DNA of 64,000 bases from Parapedobacter indicus. Lineage in GTDB: Bacteria > Bacteroidota > Bacteroidia > Sphingobacteriales > Sphingobacteriaceae. The position numbers and the translations under genes were made by a program. The stretch covers positions 186,001 through 250,000 of the forward strand of contig NZ_FOQO01000001.1 of assembly GCF_900113765.1 (NCBI RefSeq), read 5' to 3'. Of the stretch, positions 9,863-18,474 are shown one piece after another. Under the pieces are notes generated by a model. It saw only the letters and a list, made by a program, of their open reading frames with translations, ran no database searches and was not told the DNA's origin. Numbering within the stretch: position 1 is the first letter of the stretch; every line of letters begins with the position of its first letter.

Positions 9863-11184
9863 ATGCATTCGAAATACATGGGGGCAACCCGTTAACCGGC
9901 GAAATTATTCCCCAAGGTGCGAAAAATGAAGCGCTACAGATTTTGTCGGCCGTCTTGCTGACAGAAGAAGCGGTGACCGTGAGTAATGTTCCCGACATCA
10001 AGGACGTTAATAAATTGATTGAGCTTCTTGGTGAGCTGGGAGTCGAGGTAGACCGCCGAAGCGGGGATACCTACGTGTTCCGGGCAAAAGATATTAACCT
10101 GGAATATTTCAAATCGGAGGCGTTCAAAAGTAAAGGCAGCGGCTTGCGTGGGTCTATTATGATTGTGGGACCGTTACTGGCGCGATTTGGAAAAGCGGCC
10201 ATCCCAAAGCCCGGTGGTGATAAGATTGGACGTCGGAGACTGGATACTCATTTTCTCGGCTTTGAAAAATTGGGTGCGCGCTTCCATTACGATGCTGCCA
10301 CTCACTTCTTCAATGTAGATGCAACTAATTTAACCGGCACGTACATTTTGATGGATGAGGCGTCCGTAACCGGTACCGCTAACGTTGTCATGGCAGCCGT
10401 GTTGGCTAAAGGAACAACAACTATTTATAATGCAGCGTGTGAACCTTATCTGCAGCAATTATGTAAAATGCTTAACCGGATGGGTGCGAAGATTACCGGT
10501 ATTGGTTCAAATCTGTTGACCATCGAAGGGGTAGACCATTTGGGGGGAACTGAACACCGCATGTTGCCCGATATGATTGAGATCGGTTCGTTCATCGGAC
10601 TTGCGGCGATGACTGAATCCGAAATTACCATTAAAGATGTACATTTTCAGGAATTAGGCATCATTCCGTCCGTTTTCTCCAAACTCGGAATCCAGTTTGA
10701 ACTGAGGGGCGACGATATTTACATCCCGCATCAAACCAGTTACGAAATCGATACCTTTATCGATGGCTCAATTCTCACAGTGGCAGATGCGCCCTGGCCA
10801 GGTTTTACGCCCGATTTACTTAGTATCGTGCTGGTTGTGGCTACACAAGCCAAGGGCAATGTCTTGATCCATCAGAAGATGTTTGAAAGCCGGTTGTTTT
10901 TTGTCGACAAACTGATCGACATGGGTGCGCAGATTATTCTGTGTGATCCGCACAGGGCCACCGTAATCGGCCTTAACAAAGCATTTAAGTTGCGTGGAAT
11001 TGAAATGACTTCCCCGGATATCCGCGCCGGTGTCTCCCTGTTGATTGCCGCATTATCGGCACAGGGAAAATCTGTCATTCATAATATTGAACAGATTGAA
11101 CGGGGCTATCAGGATATTGAAAAGCGGTTGCAGGCAGTAGGGGCCAACATCCGCCGGATTGACTCGAATCCATCCTTGCATTAA
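9859..11184 (+). CDS. murA: UDP-N-acetylglucosamine 1-carboxyvinyltransferase with Asp at the catalytic Cys position
   Basis: A 441-residue MurA/EPSP-fold enzyme that transfers enolpyruvate from PEP to UDP-GlcNAc, the first committed step of peptidoglycan synthesis. AKNEALQI near residue 21 and VGPLLARFG at 103-111 are diagnostic. The loop that usually reads PGGC reads PGGD here, so the catalytic Cys (Cys115 in E. coli) is Asp121. In other bacteria that substitution keeps activity and blocks fosfomycin alkylation. The start is TTG at 9859, overlapping the DUF4290 stop by 4 bases (TTGA); the nearby ATG at 9863 is out of frame. Confidence 0.94.
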   Translation: MNAFEIHGGNPLTGEIIPQGAKNEALQILSAVLLTEEAVTVSNVPDIKDVNKLIELLGELGVEVDRRSGDTYVFRAKDINLEYFKSEAFKSKGSGLRGSIMIVGPLLARFGKAAIPKPGGDKIGRRRLDTHFLGFEKLGARFHYDAATHFFNVDATNLTGTYILMDEASVTGTANVVMAAVLAKGTTTIYNAACEPYLQQLCKMLNRMGAKITGIGSNLLTIEGVDHLGGTEHRMLPDMIEIGSFIGLAAMTESEITIKDVHFQELGIIPSVFSKLGIQFELRGDDIYIPHQTSYEIDTFIDGSILTVADAPWPGFTPDLLSIVLVVATQAKGNVLIHQKMFESRLFFVDKLIDMGAQIILCDPHRATVIGLNKAFKLRGIEMTSPDIRAGVSLLIAALSAQGKSVIHNIEQIERGYQDIEKRLQAVGANIRRIDSNPSLH

Positions 11185-11300
11185 AACTTTTTTGTCGATT
11201 AATTGTTAATTTTGCCGATAGGTATCGGAAATTACAATCGCTTTTATATTTTTGCGTCAAATAAATGTTTAGCCATCTATTACTTAATCATTTCAAATCC

Positions 11301-11933
11301 ATGGAAAAATTAGTTTTATCAGTAGCAGCAGGGGCGTTGGTATTAGCGTCGTGTGTAAGCAACCCAGAAGGAAACAAGGCGGAAACTACCGATCATGTAG
11401 AAACAACAGAAACCGTAGGAGCCGGCAATGCATTGACGGTAGATACCAGTGCCTCGGAATTGGCATGGACGGGACGTAAGGTCAGTGGCCAGCATCACGG
11501 AACCGTGAAAATAAAATCCGGTTCGTTGACGGTAGAAAACGGTCAACTGACGGGAGGTAATTTTGTGGCGGATCTGACGACCATCACCAACCACGATCTC
11601 GATGGTGAGTACAAAGGGAAATTGGAAGGCCATTTGAAATCGGCCGACTTTTTCGATGTTGAGAACCATCCGGAAGCCACCTTCGAGATTACTGGTGTAG
11701 AACCGGGAGCGGAAGCCGGTGTTGTTAAGGTTTCAGGCAATTTGACCATTCGCGGCGTGAGCAAGAACATTACGTTTGATGCGCATGTACAAGAAGCTTC
11801 CGATACCTCAATCAAAGCAACCGCTGATTTTAATATTGCCCGTGAAGACTGGGGTGTGAATTACGCTGGACAGGCAGACGATTTAATCAGCAAGGAAATC
11901 AATTTGAAGGTAACGTTGGTAGCCAAAGCCTAA
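11301..11933 (+). CDS. YceI family lipoprotein
   Basis: The 210-residue protein starts at ATG 11301 (MEKLVLSVAAGALVLASC) with a lipobox LASC, so it is a periplasm-facing lipoprotein after processing at Cys18. After a Glu/Thr-rich linker the YceI lipocalin-like beta-barrel follows (about 45-210), with typical strands such as SELAWTGRKVSGQHHGTVKI, LTIRGVSKNITFDA and a C-terminal NLKVTLVAKA. YceI proteins bind polyisoprenoids or other amphiphiles; the ligand here is unknown. TATTTTTG at 11247-11254 is a -7-like element, and a strong terminator lies right after the stop. Confidence 0.9.
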   Translation: MEKLVLSVAAGALVLASCVSNPEGNKAETTDHVETTETVGAGNALTVDTSASELAWTGRKVSGQHHGTVKIKSGSLTVENGQLTGGNFVADLTTITNHDLDGEYKGKLEGHLKSADFFDVENHPEATFEITGVEPGAEAGVVKVSGNLTIRGVSKNITFDAHVQEASDTSIKATADFNIAREDWGVNYAGQADDLISKEINLKVTLVAKA

Positions 11934-11970
11934 ACGAATCCGTAACGGATTTTTGCCAAACAATATGATG

Positions 11971-11996
11971 AACCCCGGAGCTTTGCCCGGGGTTTT
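11971..11996 (+). terminator. Intrinsic terminator after the YceI gene
   Basis: An 8-base GC-rich inverted repeat AACCCCGG / CCGGGGTT (11971-11978 and 11987-11994) with an 8-base loop runs into a T tract at 11993-11998. It ends the YceI transcript and lies immediately against the stop codon of the convergent cystathionine beta-synthase-like gene. Confidence 0.88.
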
Positions 11997-13361
11997 TTAG
12001 TATCCTGAAATTGCGTTGATGATATCGTATTGGGTAATGATGTTGATTTTGCCGTATTCATCCTCCACCAATACCGCTTGATTGTCTTTGTGGATAAGTG
12101 CTGATATCTTGTCGATTGATGTGAGGAGATCTACGAAAGGAAAAGATTGGGTACAGATTTCTTCCACCCGCGCTGATTTCAGGGTAGGATTCTCCAACAG
12201 GGCATGCAAGATGTCGGCTTCTGTGACCTTACCGATCACCATGCCTTGCTGAGTTACGGGTATTTGCGAAATGTTGAGTGTTTTCATCAGGTTGAATGTT
12301 TCCAAAACCGACTGTTCAACATCAGCCATCACAATCGGCACATTACCCCGCTTTCTAAGAATGGCTTGTGCAGTCAATTTTTCATCTTTGAGAAAGCCAC
12401 GTTCACGGAGCCAGTCTTCGTTGTACATTTTGCCCATGTAGCGCGATCCATGGTCATGCAGGATGATGACGACCACCGAATTGCTGTCGAGCCGTTCACG
12501 CAATTGAAGCAACCCAGCCACGGCAGCTCCGGCAGAATTGCCGGCAAAAATTCCTTCTCTGCGAGCAATTTCCCGCGTCATCAGGGCCGCATCTTTATCG
12601 GTCACTTTCTCGAATAGGTCGATCACATCGAAGTCTACATTCTTAGGTAGGAAGTCTTCCCCGATGCCCTCCGTGATGTACGGATAGATTTCCTCCTTAT
12701 CAAATATTCCCGTCTCTTTATATTTCTTGAAGACCGATCCATAGGAGTCGATCCCCCAGACTTGGATGCCGGGGTTCCTTTCTTTCAAGTACCGTCCGGC
12801 TCCACTGATGGTTCCGCCGGTGCCTACACCAACAATCAAATGCGTAATCCGGCCTTCGGTTTGTTTCCATATTTCGGGGCCGGTTTGTTCATAATGTGCC
12901 TGCGTGTTGGACAGGTTGTCGTATTGATTGGCTTTCCATGAGTTGGGGGTTTCTCTTTCTAAACGGCTGGATACCGAATAGTACGAGCGGGGATCTTCGG
13001 GGTCTACATTAGTGGGGCAGACAATCACTTCCGCGCCGAAAGCGCGCAAGGCATCGATCTTTTCCTTGGATTGCTTATCGGTCGTTGTGAAGATACATTT
13101 ATACCCCTTGATCACCGCTGCGATCGCCAGCCCCATACCGGTATTGCCGGATGTGCCTTCAATGATGGTTCCCCCGGGTTTGAGTAACCCAGCCTTTTCA
13201 GCATCTTCAATCATCTTTACCGCCATACGGTCCTTGATGGAATTTCCCGGGTTCGTGGTTTCCACTTTCACCAGTATGGTGCCTTTGACATCTTTTGTGA
13301 TGTTGTTGAGCCTAACAAGGGGAGTATTGCCGATGGTTTCCAATATGTTGTTGTACCACAT
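11997..13361 (-). CDS. Cystathionine beta-synthase-like PLP enzyme with two CBS domains
   Basis: The 454-residue protein joins a fold-type II PLP domain (about 1-320) to a CBS-domain pair (about 335-454). The PLP lysine is Lys43 in NSIKDRMA; the phosphate loop SGNTGMG and the Gly-rich GTGGTISGAGR are visible. The family makes cystathionine from serine plus homocysteine, or cysteine from O-acetylserine; the CBS module normally senses adenosyl ligands. Which reaction occurs here cannot be fixed from sequence. No haem-binding extension precedes the PLP domain. The AMP nucleosidase gene lies 10 bases upstream on the same strand. Confidence 0.9.
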   Translation of the reverse strand: MWYNNILETIGNTPLVRLNNITKDVKGTILVKVETTNPGNSIKDRMAVKMIEDAEKAGLLKPGGTIIEGTSGNTGMGLAIAAVIKGYKCIFTTTDKQSKEKIDALRAFGAEVIVCPTNVDPEDPRSYYSVSSRLERETPNSWKANQYDNLSNTQAHYEQTGPEIWKQTEGRITHLIVGVGTGGTISGAGRYLKERNPGIQVWGIDSYGSVFKKYKETGIFDKEEIYPYITEGIGEDFLPKNVDFDVIDLFEKVTDKDAALMTREIARREGIFAGNSAGAAVAGLLQLRERLDSNSVVVIILHDHGSRYMGKMYNEDWLRERGFLKDEKLTAQAILRKRGNVPIVMADVEQSVLETFNLMKTLNISQIPVTQQGMVIGKVTEADILHALLENPTLKSARVEEICTQSFPFVDLLTSIDKISALIHKDNQAVLVEDEYGKINIITQYDIINAISGY

Positions 13362-13371
13362 CGCAGAACGA

Positions 13372-14193
13372 TTAAAATTTCAGGTGTTTTACCGTCAGTC
13401 CGTCGTTGATGAGCTGCCGCAATGATTCGATCCCAATGGTAAGGTGTGTTTCTACAAACTCAGCGGTTACGCTCGAATCGCTCTCTACCGTTTTCACACC
13501 TTCGGGAATCATGGGCTGGTCCGAAACAAGAAGGAGAGCTCCGGTGGGAATTTTGTTGGCAAATCCAACGGAAAATATGGTGGCTGTTTCCATATCCACC
13601 AGCATGGCGCGAATGCGCTTGAGGTACCGTTTGAAGTCCTTATCGTGCTCCCACACCCGCCGGTTAGTTGTGTAAACGGTTCCAGTCCAATAATCCAGTG
13701 AGTGATCCCTTATGGTTGTAGAGATTGCCTTTTGTAATGCAAATGCTGGCAGGGCTGGTACTTCGGGCGGAAAGTAGTCGTTTGACGTCCCCTCACCCCG
13801 GATAGCGGCAATCGGCAATACGAGATCGCCGATTTTGTTTTTTTTCTTGAGCCCTCCGGCCTTGCCAAGGAATAATACCGCTTTGGGCGCGATGGCCGAC
13901 AGCAAATCCATAATCGTTGCCGCCATGGGGCTGCCCATTCCGAAATTGATGATGGTGATACCTTCGGCGGTCACGCTTTGCATGGGCTTGTCCAATCCCA
14001 GGATGGGTGCGTTATCATGCATCTCGGAAAAGAGCTTCACATAATTGGAGAAATTGGTCAGCAAAATGTACTTCCCGAATTGATCCAAGGAGCGACTCGT
14101 GTACCGGGGTAGCCAGTTATTTACGATATCCTCCTTGGATTTCAAGCCCGGTTTGATCGGACTTTGTACCGGTGTTGCCTTTTTTGCTGCCAT
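13372..14193 (-). CDS. AMP nucleosidase
   Basis: A 273-residue nucleoside phosphorylase-fold protein that hydrolyses AMP to adenine and ribose 5-phosphate. Family-like stretches include INFGMGSPMAATIMDLL, FLGKAGGLKKKNKIGDLVLP, RGEGTSNDYFPPEVPALP and VDMETATIFSVGFANKIPTGALLLVSDQP. It is the short single-domain form known from Bacteroidota rather than the roughly 480-residue enterobacterial Amn with its N-terminal regulatory domain. It is packed between clpX and the CBS-type enzyme on the same strand with gaps of 10-15 bases, so the block is probably one operon. Confidence 0.88.
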   Translation of the reverse strand: MAAKKATPVQSPIKPGLKSKEDIVNNWLPRYTSRSLDQFGKYILLTNFSNYVKLFSEMHDNAPILGLDKPMQSVTAEGITIINFGMGSPMAATIMDLLSAIAPKAVLFLGKAGGLKKKNKIGDLVLPIAAIRGEGTSNDYFPPEVPALPAFALQKAISTTIRDHSLDYWTGTVYTTNRRVWEHDKDFKRYLKRIRAMLVDMETATIFSVGFANKIPTGALLLVSDQPMIPEGVKTVESDSSVTAEFVETHLTIGIESLRQLINDGLTVKHLKF

Positions 14194-14208
14194 GGCGGGC
14201 CTCCCTTA

Positions 14209-15456
14209 TTATGCCGCTTTCAGCTTTTTCAAATCAGATTTTTCAAATTTGTGTTTAGCATATTCCAGCGATATGTAGAACTCTTTCGACTCATTTTTAG
14301 TTTTGGTAGAAGGCATTTCAAACATGGCATCCAGCATAATCGCTTCGCAAATGGACCGGAGTCCGCGCGCTCCCAGCTTAAATTCTTCGGCCTTATCGAC
14401 GATGAACTCGAAAACATCCTCGTCAAATTTGAGCGTCACACCCTCGTAATCAAACAATTTCTTGTATTGCTTGATGAGCGCATTTTTGGGTTCAGTAAGT
14501 ATGTTCAGAAGCGTTGTTTTGTCGAGTGGATTAAGGTACGTCAATACAGGCAATCTTCCGATTAGCTCCGGAATTAAACCGTAATTTTTTAAGTCTTGCG
14601 GTGTGATATACTTATAAAGATTGTTAACATCGATATCGGTGTCTTCCTTGTTGACTTTGTACCCGATGGTTTGGGTGCGCAACCGGTTGGCTATCTTCTT
14701 CTGAATGCCATCAAACGCACCGCCGCACATGAACAGAATGTTATTCGTGTTGACGGCGATCATTTTTTGATCGGGGTGTTTGCGACCACCCTGCGGGGGC
14801 ACATTTACGATGGTGCCTTCCAGGATTTTCAGTAATGCCTGCTGTACTCCCTCGCCGGAGACATCACGTGTGATGGACGGATTGTCGCTTTTGCGAGCGA
14901 TTTTGTCAATTTCGTCGATGTAGATGATTCCGCGCTCGGCGGCGGCCACGTCGTAATCGGCAGCTTGCAGCAGACGGGTGAGGATACTTTCCACATCTTC
15001 GCCCACGTAACCCGCTTCCGTCAGCACCGTAGCATCGCAGATGCAGAACGGTACATTCAGAATTTTAGCAATGGTCTTTGCCAAGAGGGTTTTTCCCGTA
15101 CCCGTTTCACCCACCATGATGATATTGGATTTTTCAATCTCAATTTCATCTTTGTCTACTTTTTGGTTAAGCCGCTTATAGTGGTTATATACCGATACCG
15201 CCATAACCTTTTTGGCGTCGTCCTGTCCAATCACATATTGGTCAAGGTGCTCCTTAATTTCGATGGGCCGTATCAGCTTCAATGTCGTTTGCAGCGCCTT
15301 GCTTTTGCGCAGGTTCATCTCCTCGGCCAGAATCTCACCGGCTTGGGTGATACAGCGGTCACATATGTGTGCACCGTCGCCCGCGATGAGCATCAATGCA
15401 TCCTGTTTCCGTATGCCGCAAAATGAGCAGGTCACTTCTTTCATGTTTTTCGCCAT
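14209..15456 (-). CDS. clpX: ClpX, ATPase subunit of ClpXP protease
   Basis: The 415-residue AAA+ unfoldase starts with a C4 zinc-binding domain (Cys10, Cys13, Cys32, Cys35) and carries Walker A GETGTGKT (116-123), Walker [11 protein letters not shown], and the sensor-2 region LGARGLRSI. The ClpP-docking loop reads TIGY rather than IGF. It lies 2 bases after clpP on the same strand, the classic clpP-clpX operon, supplying the unfolding ATPase for ClpP. Confidence 0.96.
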   Translation of the reverse strand: MAKNMKEVTCSFCGIRKQDALMLIAGDGAHICDRCITQAGEILAEEMNLRKSKALQTTLKLIRPIEIKEHLDQYVIGQDDAKKVMAVSVYNHYKRLNQKVDKDEIEIEKSNIIMVGETGTGKTLLAKTIAKILNVPFCICDATVLTEAGYVGEDVESILTRLLQAADYDVAAAERGIIYIDEIDKIARKSDNPSITRDVSGEGVQQALLKILEGTIVNVPPQGGRKHPDQKMIAVNTNNILFMCGGAFDGIQKKIANRLRTQTIGYKVNKEDTDIDVNNLYKYITPQDLKNYGLIPELIGRLPVLTYLNPLDKTTLLNILTEPKNALIKQYKKLFDYEGVTLKFDEDVFEFIVDKAEEFKLGARGLRSICEAIMLDAMFEMPSTKTKNESKEFYISLEYAKHKFEKSDLKKLKAA

Positions 15457-15458
15457 TT

Positions 15459-16154
15459 TTATTTTTCCTTTTTGGAACTCAGCACCTCATCTACCATGCC
15501 GTGTTCCTTGGCTTCCGAAGACGTCATCCAGTAGTCGCGATCCGACGATTTTTCCACCCAATCATAAGGTTTTCCCGAATGGTGCGAGATTATTTCGTAC
15601 AATTCTTTTTTCAATTTCAGCATCTCACGGAGATTGATTTCCATGTCCGATGCTACCCCCTGTGCACCCCCAGAAGGTTGGTGAATCATCACCCGCGAGT
15701 GTGTCAACGCCGCACGTTTACCTTTAGCTCCGGCGCAGAGCAAGACTGCTCCCATGGAAGCTGCCATACCGGTACAGATGGTGGCAACGTCGGGCGTGAT
15801 GTACTGCATGGTATCGTAGATGCCCAAGCCAGCGTATACACTTCCACCCGGCGAATTGATGTAAATCTGAATGTCCCGATGGGCATCTGCAGATTGAAGA
15901 AAGAGCAGTTGCGCCTGGATAATATTGGCCACTTGATCGGTCACGGCATCTCCTAAAAAGATAATCCGGTCCATCATCAGGCGGGAAAACACGTCCATTT
16001 GTGCCACATTCAACTGACGCTCTTCGATGATATAAGGCGTGAGTGATGTAGGCATCTTATGTTCCACGCGGGAGATAAAGCTGTCTACATGTTGGCTGCC
16101 AATCCGGTGGTGTTTGATTGCATATTTTCTGAATTCCTTTTTATCGATACTCAT
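15459..16154 (-). CDS. clpP: ClpP, proteolytic subunit of ClpXP
   Basis: A 231-residue serine peptidase. Catalytic Ser lies in [13 protein letters not shown] and His in [11 protein letters not shown], with a downstream Asp in the handle region. I choose the ATG at 16154 ([15 protein letters not shown]); an in-frame extension to 16253 has no family similarity. A TATATTAG element a short way upstream could be a weak -7 box. It forms the tetradecameric protease that works with ClpX immediately downstream. Confidence 0.95.
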   Translation of the reverse strand: MSIDKKEFRKYAIKHHRIGSQHVDSFISRVEHKMPTSLTPYIIEERQLNVAQMDVFSRLMMDRIIFLGDAVTDQVANIIQAQLLFLQSADAHRDIQIYINSPGGSVYAGLGIYDTMQYITPDVATICTGMAASMGAVLLCAGAKGKRAALTHSRVMIHQPSGGAQGVASDMEINLREMLKLKKELYEIISHHSGKPYDWVEKSSDRDYWMTSSEAKEHGMVDEVLSSKKEK

Positions 16155-16312
16155 GTTATTCTGATTAATTCCGCTAATATATGTGAATTTGTTCAAATTT
16201 TTACCTAGTGGGACGGTATTTAATCGTTGCGACAAACATCGGGCCATCGGCACTTAACTGGGTTGGACTGCCAAAATGCCCGGTGGTTTGCTGTCAGCGT
16301 GTCGGTTTTTGA

Positions 16313-16780
16313 TTAGGTGGTGAAAGGTGTGCCGAAATCGGGAAGGTCAGCGAGAAATTCAAAGGAACGCTGCTCGAAATCAATGCGGCAATAGTAATGC
16401 TGCAGACCGTTACTCACCAGCAAAAACGGAATGCGGTGAACGGTGTTATACCGGGCGATCTGTTCAAACGCCGCTTGGGTAATTTTTACAGAGGGTGCCT
16501 TGAATTCTGCAAGTAAAATCTTATTTCCCCCTGTATCGTAGACTACCAAATCACTCCGGCGAGGCATGGTGTTGACTTTGAGCCCACCCTCCAGTTTGAT
16601 GAGCGACTTGGGACAACGCTTTGCGCGAATGAGGTGTTGTACCCAATGCTGCCGTACCCATTCTTCGGGCGTAAGCACCAGCTGCTTTTTGCGCAGTTCA
16701 TCGAATATATACGACTTTTCGCCATCCTGTTGGATCTTTGCTGCATATGCCGGTAGATTCAGCGGTATCGGGATAAACAT
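16313..16780 (-). CDS. Small HsdR_N-like (PD-(D/E)XK fold) protein
   Basis: The 155-residue protein matches the N-terminal nuclease-fold region of type I restriction R subunits. The motif is Asp77 in RRSDLVVYD followed by Glu92 and Lys94 in LLAEFKA, the D...ExK signature. It has no helicase domain and no hsdM/hsdS partner, so it is not a restriction system. Stand-alone proteins like this sit next to holA in many Bacteroidota (from memory), and holA is indeed divergent 123 bases away. A DNA-metabolism role is an inference. Confidence 0.75.
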   Translation of the reverse strand: MFIPIPLNLPAYAAKIQQDGEKSYIFDELRKKQLVLTPEEWVRQHWVQHLIRAKRCPKSLIKLEGGLKVNTMPRRSDLVVYDTGGNKILLAEFKAPSVKITQAAFEQIARYNTVHRIPFLLVSNGLQHYYCRIDFEQRSFEFLADLPDFGTPFTT

Positions 16781-16903
16781 ACTGCAAACTTAGGGAAGTT
16801 ACGTGTAAAACTTAAAATTATGTTTAATTTGGCGGCGTGAAAGGGTTCAGGGCAATATCGCTAAGAAAGCCGCTTTGCGACGTTACACCTTTGGGAGAAA
16901 AAA

Positions 16904-17911
16904 ATGGATGCTACTAAGATTATAGCCGACATAAAAAACGGGAAGTTGCTTCCTGTATACCTGCTGCACGGGGAGGAACCCTATTACATTGATCAGATCA
17001 GCGATTACATTGAGCAACATGTGCTGGAGGAAGCCCAAAAGGGATTCGACCAAACAATCCTATACGGCAAAGATACCGATTTTGTAACCTTGGTGAATGC
17101 GGCCAAGCGGTATCCAATGCTAGGCAATCATCAGGTCATTATTGTCAAAGAAGCCCAGAATCTCAGATGGAAAGGCGACGATGACTTATTACTGGCCTAT
17201 TTGGAAAACCCGATGAAAAGCACCGTATTGGTGCTTGCCCATAAACATGGAAAATTCGACAAACGGAAAAAGATTTACAAAGTCGCGGAAAAAGTTGGCA
17301 TCGTGCTTGAATCGGCCAAACTGTACGACGACAAAGTGGCGCCGTGGATAGCCTCGTTTGTGAAGGATCGTGGGTGGGGGATACATCCGCAGGCTGCGGC
17401 AATGATGGCCGAATACCTGGGTAACGACCTCTCAAAAGTAGTGAACGAATTGGAAAAGCTGATGCTCAACGTTCCCAAAGAGCGGGAGATTTCCGCGCAG
17501 GATATCGAACGCAATATCGGTATCAGCAAAGATTTTAATGTGTTTGAATTGAATACGGCATTGGCCAAGCGGGATGCCGTCAAAGCGTTTCAAATCGTCT
17601 CCTATTTTGCAGCCAATCCGCGAAGCAATCCAATACAGGTGATATTGGGCGCGATGGCTGGTTATTTTACCAAAATACTGAAATACCACTACCTGCCGGA
17701 TAAGTCACCCCAACTAGTGGCGCGGGAGTTGGGGGTCCACCCGTTTTTCACGCGGGAATACGATCTGGCAGCCCGCAGCTATAACCGTCGTAAAACGTTC
17801 GACATTATCGCCTATCTACGTGAATATGACCTAAAGTCGAAGGGCCTGAATGCAGTGAATGTTGAACCGGGCGATCTACTCAAGGAATTGGTTTATAAAA
17901 TCCTCCATTAA
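16904..17911 (+). CDS. holA: DNA polymerase III subunit delta
   Basis: A 335-residue clamp-loader delta subunit, which opens the beta sliding clamp. The N-terminal AAA+-like domain (LPVYLLHGEEPYYIDQISDYIE) lacks a working Walker A, as expected for delta, and the C-terminal collar domain follows (NPIQVILGAMAGYFTKILKYHYL). The start at ATG 16904 has GGGAGAAAAAA just upstream. The next gene begins 3 bases after the stop. Confidence 0.92.
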   Translation: MDATKIIADIKNGKLLPVYLLHGEEPYYIDQISDYIEQHVLEEAQKGFDQTILYGKDTDFVTLVNAAKRYPMLGNHQVIIVKEAQNLRWKGDDDLLLAYLENPMKSTVLVLAHKHGKFDKRKKIYKVAEKVGIVLESAKLYDDKVAPWIASFVKDRGWGIHPQAAAMMAEYLGNDLSKVVNELEKLMLNVPKEREISAQDIERNIGISKDFNVFELNTALAKRDAVKAFQIVSYFAANPRSNPIQVILGAMAGYFTKILKYHYLPDKSPQLVARELGVHPFFTREYDLAARSYNRRKTFDIIAYLREYDLKSKGLNAVNVEPGDLLKELVYKILH

Positions 17912-17914
17912 CGA

Positions 17915-18472
17915 ATGAATAAGCATCTGTTTGTACTCGCTTTTTTGATCTTTTGTTTTTGTCTTCCGATTCAGGCACAACGGCGCGGAACCTATACGGT
18001 CCTGCAGGCAGGAGGTATGTTTGGCCTGTCTACTACCAGCGACCAATCGGCGATGCATGGCTATCAGTTCCAGTTTGCTTTTGGCCGTAATTTTTACGAC
18101 CGGATGTACCTGGGGTTGGGGATTGGTAATGATGTATACCGGGGGCGCTCGGATTTGGCAGATGGTAGCCGTTCGACGCGACGGATCAGCACGTTGCCCA
18201 TATTTGTTGATTTCAGAGTGCCATTTGCCCGGCTATCGCCACTGGGTACCTTTGGTGTGGTGGCCGATGCAGGATATGCCCCGAGCATAGGCGCAGATTA
18301 TTTCAAAGGATTTATGGGCAAGGCGGGTATCACGTATTCCCATTTACTGGTAGAAGGGTCCGATCTCCAATTCAGTGCCGGATATGGATTCCAGCAATTT
18401 GATTCCCGATTTTCCGGAAAGGTCTTTAGCCAGCACAACGTGTTCATTACCGTGGGATTGTTTGTGCATTGA
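17915..18472 (+). CDS. Putative outer-membrane beta-barrel protein
   Basis: The 185-residue protein has a clear signal peptide (MNKHLFVLAFLIFCFCLPIQAQ, cleaved after about residue 21) and a small barrel-like body with repeated short amphipathic strands (RTYTVLQAGGMFGLST, YQFQFAFGRNFYDRMYLGLGIG) ending FITVGLFVH. It is not recognised as a named family. It follows holA by 3 bases and is probably co-transcribed, though the functions look unrelated. Its stop is 2 bases from the stop of the convergent GH28 gene. Confidence 0.7.
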   Translation: MNKHLFVLAFLIFCFCLPIQAQRRGTYTVLQAGGMFGLSTTSDQSAMHGYQFQFAFGRNFYDRMYLGLGIGNDVYRGRSDLADGSRSTRRISTLPIFVDFRVPFARLSPLGTFGVVADAGYAPSIGADYFKGFMGKAGITYSHLLVEGSDLQFSAGYGFQQFDSRFSGKVFSQHNVFITVGLFVH

Positions 18473-18474
18473 TA

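Noticed and set aside
16313-16780. Part of a type I restriction-modification system
   Set aside because: Only the N-terminal nuclease fold is present and there is no helicase, methyltransferase or specificity gene.
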